NCBI GenBank assembly: GCA_002256385.1
Contig: NKJD01000037.1
Span: forward strand, 1-35,578
Direction of reading: 5' to 3'
Source: Flavobacterium sp. BFFFF2
GTDB taxonomy: Bacteria; Bacteroidota; Bacteroidia; Flavobacteriales; Flavobacteriaceae
Length of the DNA: 35,578 nucleotides
The notes below the pieces were generated by a model. It had not been told where the DNA came from. It searched no databases and saw only the letters and a program-made list of their open reading frames with translations. A program made the position numbers and the translations under genes. This document shows, piece by piece, positions 1 to 6,185 of this stretch (its first letter is position 1; every line of letters begins with the position of its first letter).

Positions 1-332
1 GGGATAAAGGTTATCTGTCTTCCACTCAACAAATAGATTTATTTCAATCGGCAAATATCATTTTGGAGACACCAATGAGAATGAATCAAAAAGGGTATGT
101 AAAACAGCTATATATCTTTAGAAAGGCAAGAAAAAGAATTGAAACATTGTTCTCACAATTATGTGATCAATTCAAAATAAGAAACAATTATGCAAAATCT
201 TTCGAGGGCTTTAAAACCAGAATATTGGCAAAAATTACAGCATTAACATTGGTTCAATATATCAACAAATTCATATTTGACAGACCAATTAATAATATCA
301 AAATTCAAATCAATTAATTTCACCCAACGGGT
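1..332 (+). mobile_element. IS982-family insertion sequence, 3' end (left copy)
   Basis: The first 332 bases are the reverse complement of the last 332 bases of the window, with at least one base difference (Leu versus Pro codon near base 110). They hold the C-terminal part of a transposase, a short AT-rich tail, and the IS end CACCCAACGGGT at 321-332. The boundary is set by where the two copies stop matching: after GGGT the left copy continues with ACAATTTTG and the right copy with TACAAATAA. The IS sits directly against a truncated copy of repeat E, so it probably inserted into that element. The 5' part of the IS lies outside the window. Confidence 0.85.
3..317 (+). CDS. IS982-family transposase, C-terminal fragment
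   Basis: The reading frame is open from base 3, upstream of the first ATG at 75-77, so this is the 3' end of a longer gene cut by the window edge, about 104 codons. The visible protein has DKGY near its start, an ETPMRMN segment, then RKRIETLFSQL and AKSFEGFKTRILAKI, which match the C-terminal layout of IS982-type DDE transposases (the GDKGY block followed by the R-IET-FSQ catalytic Glu block). The preceding catalytic Asp residues are not in the window. The same fragment occurs in inverted orientation at the other end. The family call is from memory of motifs; membership in DDE transposases is firmer than the exact family. Confidence 0.8.
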   Translation, partial: DKGYLSSTQQIDLFQSANIILETPMRMNQKGYVKQLYIFRKARKRIETLFSQLCDQFKIRNNYAKSFEGFKTRILAKITALTLVQYINKFIFDRPINNIKIQIN

Positions 333-408
333 ACAATTTTGAATTATTTATAATCACCGAACTCCAAAAAAACAAACTGAAACGCAGTGAGGTAAAGCAA
401 TTCACAAC
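333..408 (+). repeat. Repeat E, copy 0 (left end lost at IS junction)
   Basis: First of five copies of a ~98-base element. It starts at ACAATTTTGAATTATTTATA and runs through ATCACCGAAC, an A-rich stretch, and ends GGTAAAGCAATTCACAAC. The first ~22 bases found in complete copies are replaced by the IS end. It is followed by a hairpin at 428-459 instead of the promoter that follows copies 1 and 3. Confidence 0.85.
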
Positions 409-427
409 TTGAAACCATTGAACAGAA

Positions 428-460
428 GCTCGCTTGGCATATATGCGAGCCTACTTTTTA
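428..460 (+). terminator. Rho-independent terminator of a promoterless remnant unit
   Basis: Perfect 6-bp stem GCTCGC (428-433) / GCGAGC (445-450) followed by CTACTTTTTA. No TAnnTTTG promoter lies between repeat E copy 0 and this hairpin, so it looks like the tail of an older array unit. A second imperfect hairpin, ACCCATTTC / GAAATTGGGT, follows at 468-489. Confidence 0.6.
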
Positions 461-529
461 TCTTGTTACCCATTTCTTTGAAATTGGGTACCTCGTTTGG
501 TTTTCTATTTGGTGTTTTATATTACGGTG

Positions 530-558
530 TTGAAAATTATAAATTGTTTGTATCTTTG
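530..558 (+). promoter_or_regulatory. Promoter P1 of array RNA 1
   Basis: TTG at 530-532, an 18-base spacer and TATCTTTG at 551-558 match the Bacteroidota sigma-ABfr consensus (-33 TTG/TTTG, -7 TAnnTTTG). The region from about 505 to 560, including TTTTATATTACGGTGTTG, is nearly identical to that at promoters P2 and P4. Confidence 0.75.
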
Positions 559-563
559 CACTG

Positions 564-630
564 GAGAGCTGGGATATCCTTAATCTCCGTCCCTGAAAGC
601 CAGTCTGCAAAGATTGGCTTTCGGCGTTTA
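564..630 (+). ncRNA. Putative small structured RNA 1 of the array
   Basis: This predicted transcript starts about 6 bases after promoter P1. It can pair GGAGA with TCTCC around an inner GGATATCC palindrome, and ends in a 12-bp near-perfect stem, GAAAGCCAGTCT (595-606) / AGATTGGCTTTC (611-622), closed by a GCAA tetraloop of the GNRA type. The hairpin is followed by only three T residues, so termination here is less certain than in the other units. No start codon with a credible protein follows the promoter. The function is unknown. Alternative: a degenerate regulatory leader, but no gene follows. Confidence 0.5.
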
Positions 631-677
631 TAACTTATTTAGTTTTTCACTCATCCTACCTTCTAATATTTCATCTC

Positions 678-776
678 GTTGGGAATCATAAGTAAAAATA
701 CAATTTTGAATTATTTTTAATCACCGAACGCAAAAAAAAACAAACTGAAATGCAGTGAGGTAAAGCAATTCACAAC
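678..776 (+). repeat. Repeat E, copy 1 (complete)
   Basis: A 99-base copy bounded by imperfect inverted ends GTTGGGAA and TTCACAAC (7 of 8 positions complementary). The interior matches copies 0, 3 and 4 almost base for base. It runs directly into promoter P2 through TATTTTGCATTTTATATT. Confidence 0.85.
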
Positions 777-800
777 TATTTTGCATTTTATATTACGGTG

Positions 801-829
801 TTGGAAATTATTAATTGTTTGTATATTTG
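801..829 (+). promoter_or_regulatory. Promoter P2 of array RNA 2
   Basis: TTG at 801-803, an 18-base spacer and TATATTTG at 822-829. It shares spacing and almost all bases with P4, and most with P1. Confidence 0.78.
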
Positions 830-834
830 CAATG

Positions 835-888
835 CAACGCGGAGTAATCCAAACTGCTACCTTTTGCGACTAGGTTAAGTCGCTTTTT
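835..888 (+). ncRNA. Putative small structured RNA 2 of the array
   Basis: A predicted ~54-nt RNA starting just after P2. Its 5' half (831-861) contains GGA-GTAA-TCC, a short hairpin with a GNRA loop, and matches RNA 4 over ~31 bases with three changes. It ends in a clear intrinsic terminator, GCGACT (866-871) / AGTCGC (878-883) followed by TTTTT. The RNA is too short to encode a protein. Promoter, conserved 5' module and terminator together make transcription likely. The role is unknown. Confidence 0.62.
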
Positions 889-925
889 ATATTTATACCA
901 GTCAGAAACCTCACTTTTAAGGTTA

Positions 926-983
926 TTATCACCGAACTCCAAAAAAACAAACTAAAACACGGTGGGGTAAAGCAATTCACAAC
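926..983 (+). repeat. Repeat E, copy 2 (5' truncated, diverged)
   Basis: Only the right part of E is present, from TTATCACCGAACTCC to GCAATTCACAAC. It is more diverged than the others (ACACGGTGGGG in place of ACGCAGTGAGG). The usual left end GTTGGGAA and the AATTTTGAATT block are missing. Confidence 0.75.
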
Positions 984-1012
984 CCGCTGTGGACTGAAAG
1001 CGTATCATAGCA

Positions 1013-1020
1013 TAGTTTTG
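1013..1020 (+). promoter_or_regulatory. Possible additional -7 element upstream of RNA 3
   Basis: TAGTTTTG fits TAnnTTTG and lies 73 bases upstream of the P3 element. It could give a longer RNA 3. No clear -33 box was seen, so this may be chance. Confidence 0.3.
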
Positions 1021-1085
1021 TATTTCCTTTACTTTGGTCTGTAATTTTCTTTCGAACTCTTCAGGTGGAATGTTAAAAATGTTTG

Positions 1086-1093
1086 TAGATTTG
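1086..1093 (+). promoter_or_regulatory. Promoter P3 (-7 element) of array RNA 3
   Basis: TAGATTTG, preceded by ATGTTTG as in the other units. The upstream sequence is not the P1/P2/P4 sequence and the -33 position has no TTG, so this promoter is weaker or diverged. Confidence 0.55.
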
Positions 1094-1098
1094 CATTG

Positions 1099-1189
1099 TC
1101 AGGAAGACTTGGGTAGGCCTAAACAGCCTTGTCCAATATCGACCCCTGATTTAAGGCAAAAGCTCTTTAGGGTTTTTGCCTTATTTTTT
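1099..1189 (+). ncRNA. Putative small structured RNA 3 of the array
   Basis: A predicted ~90-nt RNA. The segments TCAGG (1099-1103) and CCTGA near 1145-1149 can close a long stem, with an inner AGGC / GCCT hairpin. The 3' end is a strong terminator, AAGGCAAAA (1153-1161) / TTTTGCCTT (1174-1182), then ATTTTTT. Its sequence differs from RNAs 2 and 4, so it is a separate member of the array by position rather than by sequence identity. No protein-coding sense was found. Confidence 0.52.
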
Positions 1190-1284
1190 AGGTAATAAAA
1201 TCCTTTTCTTGATTGCTATAATTCAGCCTATCCAAATAGTTTAAAAATTGTTTAAGCAACCAAATTGTCATCAACAACTATTTT

Positions 1285-1381
1285 GTTGGGAACCAAAAAT
1301 AAAATACAATTTTGAATTATTTATAATCACCGAACGCCAAAAAAACAAACTAAAACGCAGTGAGGTAAAGCAATTCACAAC
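1285..1381 (+). repeat. Repeat E, copy 3 (complete)
   Basis: A 97-base copy bounded by GTTGGGAA and TTCACAAC. It is flanked on both sides by TATTTT (1279-1284 and 1382-1387), which could be a 6-base target duplication. It is followed by promoter P4 exactly as copy 1 is followed by P2. Confidence 0.85.
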
Positions 1382-1405
1382 TATTTTGCATTTTATATTA
1401 CGGTG

Positions 1406-1434
1406 TTGGAAATTATTAATTGTTTGTATATTTG
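1406..1434 (+). promoter_or_regulatory. Promoter P4 of array RNA 4
   Basis: TTG at 1406-1408, an 18-base spacer and TATATTTG at 1427-1434. It is essentially identical to P2. Confidence 0.78.
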
Positions 1435-1439
1435 CAATG

Positions 1440-1506
1440 CAATGCGGAGCAATCCAATCTGCTACCAGAATAAAATCCTACTATTTATAGTGGGATTTTG
1501 TTTTTT
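1440..1506 (+). ncRNA. Putative small structured RNA 4 of the array
   Basis: A predicted ~67-nt RNA. The 5' module matches RNA 2 but with GGA-GCAA-TCC in place of GGA-GTAA-TCC, so the loop changes within the GNRA class and the stem is kept. The 3' end is an unrelated strong terminator, AAAATCCTACTA (1472-1483) / TAGTGGGATTTT (1488-1499), then GTTTTTT. Conserved 5' half plus exchanged terminator suggests the 5' module is the functional part. The function is unknown. Confidence 0.62.
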
Positions 1507-1536
1507 CAATTAAATTATAAACTTCTTCAAATTTTT

Positions 1537-1634
1537 GTTGGGAAACAAACCTAAAAATACAATTTTGAATTATTGATAATCACCGAACGCCAAAAAAACA
1601 AACTGAAACGCAGTGAGGTAAAGTAATTTACAAC
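1537..1634 (+). repeat. Repeat E, copy 4 (last copy)
   Basis: A 98-base copy bounded by GTTGGGAA and TTTACAAC. The left end sits in a small palindrome (TTTGTT / AACAAA). No promoter or RNA unit follows. The next ~160 bases lead to the lipoprotein gene and show nothing I can name. Confidence 0.85.
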
Positions 1635-1796
1635 ATAATTCCTTCGATACAACCATCCGGCGAATGTTAGAAGCTACACCACTGCGTTGTGCTGACATTA
1701 AGGAAACGCCTGCGGATAACTCAAAAAAAAATGATTTTACAGCCAATTATAATTTTTATACATTTACCCTTTGCAATTTCATATCCTAATTAACAG

Positions 1797-2609
1797 ATGA
1801 AAAAAATCATTTATTTACTTTGCGCTTCAATGCTCTTCTTTGTTTCTTGCTCAAGCAACAATTCTTCAAACGACACCAATAACAATAATTCCAGTCAAAA
1901 TCTGTTCTTAAAGAAAATTACAGAAGGTGATGCCGTGCTTGGAGGGTCTGGTTCTAGTTACACCTATAATGGAAATAAACTTGTAGAAATTCTTCGCACA
2001 CAAAGCAGTTATACTAGTTCTGATAAGTACACGTATACTGGTGATTTAATAACAAAAATTGAAAAGTATGAAGTTCATTATCTGGGTACCTCCAGTGAAA
2101 GCCGAACTTTAATTTCAACAGATCAATTCCAGTATAACAATAATAATCAGTTGGTTCAATTCAAAACGACGACTCCGAATTCGGATTACGAGGATGTAAC
2201 AACCTACGTCTACACCAACAATAATACGGTTACTTTTCAACAATTTGAAAATTCGCCTGGCACCGCTCCTGTTTCATTAAAAACAGGGACAATCACTGTA
2301 CAAAATGGTGAACTAGTTCGTGTTCAGGTAGTGAAACAATTCGACTCCTATACCAAAGATTATACTTATGATACTTACAATAGCGTTTTTAAAAATGTTT
2401 TGGGGTATGACAAGTTAATGTTTAGTCATATTATTGGCAAACAAGGAAGTATGACTTCACTTAGTACCATTATTGGAGGTGTTTCACACAACTTTACTAA
2501 TGGCAATGGCACTTTGGAGTATACCTACAACACAAATAATTATCCATTGATTGCAAAACAAAAAATGGGCACAACAGTGCTCCACACTTTCAATTTTGAG
2601 TACTACTAA
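1797..2609 (+). CDS. Secreted lipoprotein of unknown function
   Basis: A 270-residue protein with a lipoprotein signal: Lys-Lys-Ile start, hydrophobic core and lipobox ending FVSC, with the acylated Cys at residue 18. A Ser/Asn-rich linker (residues 19-35) follows. The rest is made of alternating Tyr/Thr/Asn-rich strands such as YTYNGN, YTYTGD, FQYNNNN and YTYNTNN, typical of the beta-strand YD-like or DUF4595-type lipoproteins common in Flavobacteria. It is probably anchored to the outer membrane or cell surface. No catalytic motif was seen. It is a single gene, with the repeat array upstream and a long non-coding stretch downstream. Low GC fits the genome. The family call is tentative; lipoprotein status is firm. 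Confidence 0.75.
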   Translation: MKKIIYLLCASMLFFVSCSSNNSSNDTNNNNSSQNLFLKKITEGDAVLGGSGSSYTYNGNKLVEILRTQSSYTSSDKYTYTGDLITKIEKYEVHYLGTSSESRTLISTDQFQYNNNNQLVQFKTTTPNSDYEDVTTYVYTNNNTVTFQQFENSPGTAPVSLKTGTITVQNGELVRVQVVKQFDSYTKDYTYDTYNSVFKNVLGYDKLMFSHIIGKQGSMTSLSTIIGGVSHNFTNGNGTLEYTYNTNNYPLIAKQKMGTTVLHTFNFEYY

Positions 2610-3229
2610 TTGGTAGATTCTAAAATTAAACCATTGCTAAATTAAATAATATTTAGGTTGCGCGGATGTACTTCGTCCGTTCGCTTCTCTTAGATGTAAT
2701 TCGTACATTAGGGCGGATTTATAATTTGGGTGCCTCCGCCTGCCTATGGCGAGGAGGACCTGGCTGCGCCGATGAGAAAATCCCTGATGAATGTTGACAA
2801 CTTTTGGTTATTCCTTGAACGTTAAACAAAAAAACTATTGCCTACGGGCTATTGCCTATTGCCTTTTTTTTTGATTGAAGAATTTAAAGATTTTGAAATG
2901 ATATAATTGAAAAATCACCTTCAATGAAATTCGTAGAAGCAGGGCTTGCGGCTACCTGCTAATAAGTTCCGATTTTGTCCAATTTATCAATTGGAATGCC
3001 AATAAAATTATGGGGCGACAAGAAGTTCCGCCCCTAAATTGTTTTCACAATAAACACCCCGTTTAAAACAGAGCGGAGGCAAGCCCCGCCCCTACGGGGT
3101 TTTCAAAAATAATACATCTTCAAAAACAAGACGACCGCAAGGGTTGCCCCGACATTAATAACGAAATAACATATCACATTTCACCATTCAAATTTTTCCA
3201 TTCAAATTTCACATGAATCTATACGAAAT

Positions 3230-3269
3230 TTCGACTTTGGACTTTGGACTTTGGACTTTGGACTTTAGC
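3230..3269 (+). repeat. Heptamer tandem array (TGGACTT unit)
   Basis: About five exact 7-base units, from TCGACTT through TGGACTT copies to TAG. It belongs to the same period-7 family as the arrays at 3437, 14184 and 33391. Confidence 0.8.
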
Positions 3270-3283
3270 TTACTCTTCATTGA

Positions 3284-3388
3284 GCGAGCTAAAGCTCGCG
3301 TACCTGAAGCCCACTGGGCTATTTCAGAAAGTCTTATCTGTTTGTTTGCACAAGCTAAAGCTTGTGTACCTGACTGCCACTGGCAGTC
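3284..3388 (+). repeat. REP-like palindromes, two tandem copies with compensatory changes
   Basis: Copy one: GCGAGCTAAAGCTCGC (3284-3299), TACCTGA, then AGCCCACTGGGCT (3308-3320). Copy two: ACAAGCTAAAGCTTGT (3350-3365), TACCTGA, then GACTGCCACTGGCAGTC (3372-3388). Bases differ between copies but pairing is kept in both palindromes. A third copy lies in the opposite orientation at 14140-14178. Confidence 0.75.
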
Positions 3389-3407
3389 CTCCTCTTAATA
3401 TCAAATG

Positions 3408-3440
3408 TTCGAACCATTCGTTCCGATGGTTCTCGGGTCG
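3408..3440 (-). repeat. GACCCGAG dispersed element, copy A
   Basis: Read on the minus strand it begins TCGACCCGAGAACCATCGG and continues ACGAATGG. Related copies are at 14092-14122 and 33239-33270. All three adjoin period-7 arrays. Confidence 0.55.
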
Positions 3441-3472
3441 ACTTTCGACTTTCGACTTTCGACTTTTGACTC
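3437..3472 (+). repeat. Heptamer tandem array (CGACTTT unit)
   Basis: About five 7-base units, four with CGACTTT and the last with TGACT. It ends 74 bases before the GH31 -7 promoter element. Confidence 0.8.
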
Positions 3473-3545
3473 TACTATGAACACCCGAAAACGTTATCGT
3501 TGAAAACTACATGGGCCAAAATGGTGGCTCTTTGCGGCATCTTTG

Positions 3546-3553
3546 TATTTTTG
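3546..3553 (+). promoter_or_regulatory. -7 promoter element of the GH31 gene
   Basis: TATTTTTG fits TAnnTTTG. A transcript would start near 3560, so the in-frame ATG at 3511 is upstream of it and the ATG at 3577 is the likely start. Confidence 0.6.
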
Positions 3554-3576
3554 GGCGCAACAAAACGGATCTACAC

Positions 3577-5973
3577 ATGATTACCAATACCGAACTGGAA
3601 TACAAAGGCGATTTATTTCCCTCAAAAATTACCGATTTTACACAAGAGGTCGATCGCATTTATTTTAATACAGACAACAATGTCATTTTACAAATGACGG
3701 TGTTGCGCGACAGCCTCATTCGGTTTCGGTACACGACCAAAGGTTATTTTAGCAATGATTTTTCGTATGCCATTGACAAAAGTCAATCGCACGGGTACAA
3801 CCAACTTGAAGTAACCGAACAAAAAGACCATTATTTGGTGCAAACCAGTAAGGTGCAAGTGAAGGTCTACAAAGTTGATTTGCGTATTTTTATATATGAT
3901 TTAGACGGTATTGCCATTTTAGAGGATGAGCTTGGTTTCCATTGGGAAGAAAGCTATGAATTTGGAGGAAACATCGTCAAAATGAGTAAAGACAGTAAAG
4001 ATGGCGAGTGTTTTTACGGCATGGGTGACAAAGCCACCCACATGAACCTCAAAGGCAAACGCGTCGAGAATTGGGCCACCGACCAATATGCTTTCCATAA
4101 AGACCAAGAACCTTTATATAAAGTAATCCCCTTTTACATTGGCTTGCACCACCAAAAGGCTTATGGTTTGTTCTTTGACAATACCTTCCGCACCTTTTTT
4201 GACTTTTGCCACGAACGCCGCAATGTCACCAGTTTTTGGGCCGAAGGAGGCGAAATGAATTACTATTTCATTTATGGCCCCAAAATGAGTGATGTGGTTA
4301 CTACCTATACGCATCTTACAGGCAAGCCAGAATTGCCACCCCTTTGGACTTTAGGCTATCACCAATGCAAATGGAGCTACTATCCAGAAAGCAAAGTGCG
4401 CGATATTGCTGCCAAATTCCGTGAATTGCAAATCCCATGTGATGCCCTTTATTTAGACATCGATTATATGGAAGGATTCCGTTGTTTTACATGGAGCGAA
4501 GAATATTTTCCAGAACCCAAACAAATGGTGGCCGACCTGAACAAATTGGGCTTTAAAACGGTGGTGATTATTGATCCTGGCATCAAAATTGACAAAGACT
4601 ATTCGGTGTATCAGGAAGCACTCGAGAAGGAATATTTTTGCCGCAGGGCTGATGGTCCATACATGAAAGGCAAGGTTTGGCCAGGCGAATGTAATTTCCC
4701 CGATTACACCAATCCGGAAGTGCGTGAATGGTGGGCAGGTTTGTTTAAAGAATTGATTTCAGAAATTGGGGTAAAAGGTGTTTGGAACGACATGAACGAA
4801 CCAGCCGTAATGGAAGTTCCTGGCAAAACATTCCCGATGGATGTGCGCCATGACTACGACGGAAACCCTTGCAGTCACCGCAAAGCACACAATATATATG
4901 GCACCCAAATGGCCCGTGCCACTTACGAAGGGGTGAAACGATTCTCTTATCCAAAACGGCCATTTATCATTACTCGTTCGGCTTATTCAGGGGCCCAACG
5001 TTACACCTCCACTTGGACAGGCGACAATGTGGCCTCATGGGAACATTTATGGCTGGCCAACATTCAAATGCAGCGTTTATCGCTTTCTGGACTTGGCTTT
5101 GCCGGGTCTGACATTGGTGGTTTTGCCGAACAACCTTCGGGCGAATTGTATGCCCGTTGGATTCAATTGGGCGTATTTCATCCGTTTTGTCGCACGCACT
5201 CCTCGGGCGATCATGGCGACCAAGAACCTTGGTCATTCGGCGAAGAAGTGGTGAACATTACCCGCAAATTTGTGGAATTGCGCTACCAGCTACTCCCCTA
5301 CTTATACACGATGTTTTGGCAATATGTGAACGACGGCGTGCCCTTGTTAAAACCGTTGGTTTATTTTGACCAAGAAGACATTCACACGCATTACCGCACC
5401 GACGAATTTATTTTTGGCAATCAAATATTGGTTTGTCCTATTTTAGAACCCAATGCCATCGGACGCCGCATGTACTTGCCTACCGGAAATTGGTACAATT
5501 ATTGGACTAATGAATTTACAGCCGGAAAACGCGAATTGTGGGTAGCCACCACCTACGATGAAATCCCCGTTTTTGTAAAAGAAGGTGCCATCATTCCAAA
5601 ATATCCTGTGCAGCAATATGTGGGAGAAAAAGTGTTTGAAGAACTCACTTTAGAAGTCTATTACAAATTGGGTAAAGAAAAATCGTCCGTATACGAAGAT
5701 GCGCAAGATGGCTACGATTACAACAAAGGCCGTTATTGCTACCGCACCCTTAATTTTACCGGAAAAGAAAAGGAACTCATTATTACCCAACACCTCGAAG
5801 GCACTTTTGAAACATCATACAACAGACTCAAAATCAACTTTAAAGGTTTGCCATTTAAAATCAAAAAAATTGAGTTAGACAATGAAAAAATCAGCCTCGA
5901 CCAAGTAGATTTCAATGGTACGGACACTTTGTATTTGCCAAAAGATTTCACGGAGTTGCACTTGATTGGGTAA
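3577..5973 (+). CDS. Glycoside hydrolase family 31, alpha-glucosidase-like
   Basis: A 798-residue enzyme that should hydrolyse alpha-linked glucose (or xylose) from the non-reducing end of oligosaccharides. Hallmarks: LYLDIDYMEGFRCFTW before the active site, the nucleophile Asp in WNDMNEP (about residue 405), and the acid/base Asp in the TGDN segment (about 483), followed by AGSDIGGF. An N-terminal beta-sandwich precedes the catalytic barrel, and the C-terminal part is beta-rich, as in the family. No signal peptide was seen, so it is likely cytoplasmic. The start at 3577 is preferred over 3511 because a TAnnTTTG element lies between them. It is a single gene with a strong terminator after it. 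Substrate preference cannot be read from the sequence. Confidence 0.93.
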   Translation: MITNTELEYKGDLFPSKITDFTQEVDRIYFNTDNNVILQMTVLRDSLIRFRYTTKGYFSNDFSYAIDKSQSHGYNQLEVTEQKDHYLVQTSKVQVKVYKVDLRIFIYDLDGIAILEDELGFHWEESYEFGGNIVKMSKDSKDGECFYGMGDKATHMNLKGKRVENWATDQYAFHKDQEPLYKVIPFYIGLHHQKAYGLFFDNTFRTFFDFCHERRNVTSFWAEGGEMNYYFIYGPKMSDVVTTYTHLTGKPELPPLWTLGYHQCKWSYYPESKVRDIAAKFRELQIPCDALYLDIDYMEGFRCFTWSEEYFPEPKQMVADLNKLGFKTVVIIDPGIKIDKDYSVYQEALEKEYFCRRADGPYMKGKVWPGECNFPDYTNPEVREWWAGLFKELISEIGVKGVWNDMNEPAVMEVPGKTFPMDVRHDYDGNPCSHRKAHNIYGTQMARATYEGVKRFSYPKRPFIITRSAYSGAQRYTSTWTGDNVASWEHLWLANIQMQRLSLSGLGFAGSDIGGFAEQPSGELYARWIQLGVFHPFCRTHSSGDHGDQEPWSFGEEVVNITRKFVELRYQLLPYLYTMFWQYVNDGVPLLKPLVYFDQEDIHTHYRTDEFIFGNQILVCPILEPNAIGRRMYLPTGNWYNYWTNEFTAGKRELWVATTYDEIPVFVKEGAIIPKYPVQQYVGEKVFEELTLEVYYKLGKEKSSVYEDAQDGYDYNKGRYCYRTLNFTGKEKELIITQHLEGTFETSYNRLKINFKGLPFKIKKIELDNEKISLDQVDFNGTDTLYLPKDFTELHLIG

Positions 5974-5995
5974 CGCACCTCAAGTATTTAAATTA

Positions 5996-6030
5996 AACGC
6001 TGTATTTTAAAAAGTACAGCGTTTTTTTTT
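5996..6030 (+). terminator. Rho-independent terminator after the GH31 gene
   Basis: A 9-bp stem, AACGCTGTA (5996-6004) / TACAGCGTT (6015-6023), followed by a T-run. Confidence 0.85.
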
Positions 6031-6185
6031 ATCTGGCAATCAAGCCTTTGCTGTCAATTTTAAAAGTCTTTATTTACACCAAACAAAAATGCCTATTAAT
6101 TAAAACAGATTCAATAGTTAAATGTTGTAACAAATTAGGTGCTATGCCAACTAATGTGCATCAATTAATAGCGTAACTTCGGAAC

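Larger units (their letters stand above)
2610..3545. other. Non-coding region rich in palindromes and tandem repeats
   Basis: About 930 bases with no credible gene. In order it holds: several GC-rich inverted repeats (CCTCCGCC with GGCGAGGAGG at 2731-2759; a GGGGCG... segment near 3010-3035; GCGGAGGCAAGCCCCGCCCC near 3073); a short ATTGCCT array near 2846-2874; a GGACTTT array at 3230-3269; covarying palindromes at 3284-3388; a GACCCGAG element in minus orientation at 3408-3440; and a CGACTTT array at 3437-3472. Short reading frames here only translate the repeats. Confidence 0.7.

Noticed and set aside
409..633. Open reading frame of 74 codons (TTG start) across RNA unit 1, and a similar 80-codon frame at 1248-1490
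   Set aside because: They run through promoters, terminators and repeat E, begin with TTG, and have no recognisable protein features; they are explained by the non-coding array.
678..1634. Repeat E as a CRISPR array or tracrRNA remnant: its minus strand begins GTTGTGAATTGCTTT, which recalls type II-C repeats of Flavobacteria as I remember them
   Set aside because: E is ~98 bases long, the intervals are 150-300 bases and contain promoters and terminators, two intervals share sequence, and no cas gene is present. The resemblance is kept only as a lead; alignment of E with known II-C repeats and tracrRNAs would decide it.
333..1634. Integron cassette array with E as attC site
   Set aside because: attC needs an RYYYAAC ... 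GTTRRRY order and a foldable bottom strand. E has the reverse order (GTT first, AAC last) and little internal pairing, and no integrase is in the window.
1757..1780. Possible promoter (TACATTTA, TACCCTTTG) before the lipoprotein at 1797
   Set aside because: Neither string fits TAnnTTTG exactly (one mismatch or one extra base), so no promoter is listed.
3213..3480. Two short reading frames in the repeat region before GH31
   Set aside because: They translate the heptamers and palindromes and overlap each other in different frames, with no protein features.
6174..6181. TAACTTCG before the TolC-like gene as a -7 element
   Set aside because: It has one mismatch to TAnnTTTG and would place the transcript start at or inside the start codon.
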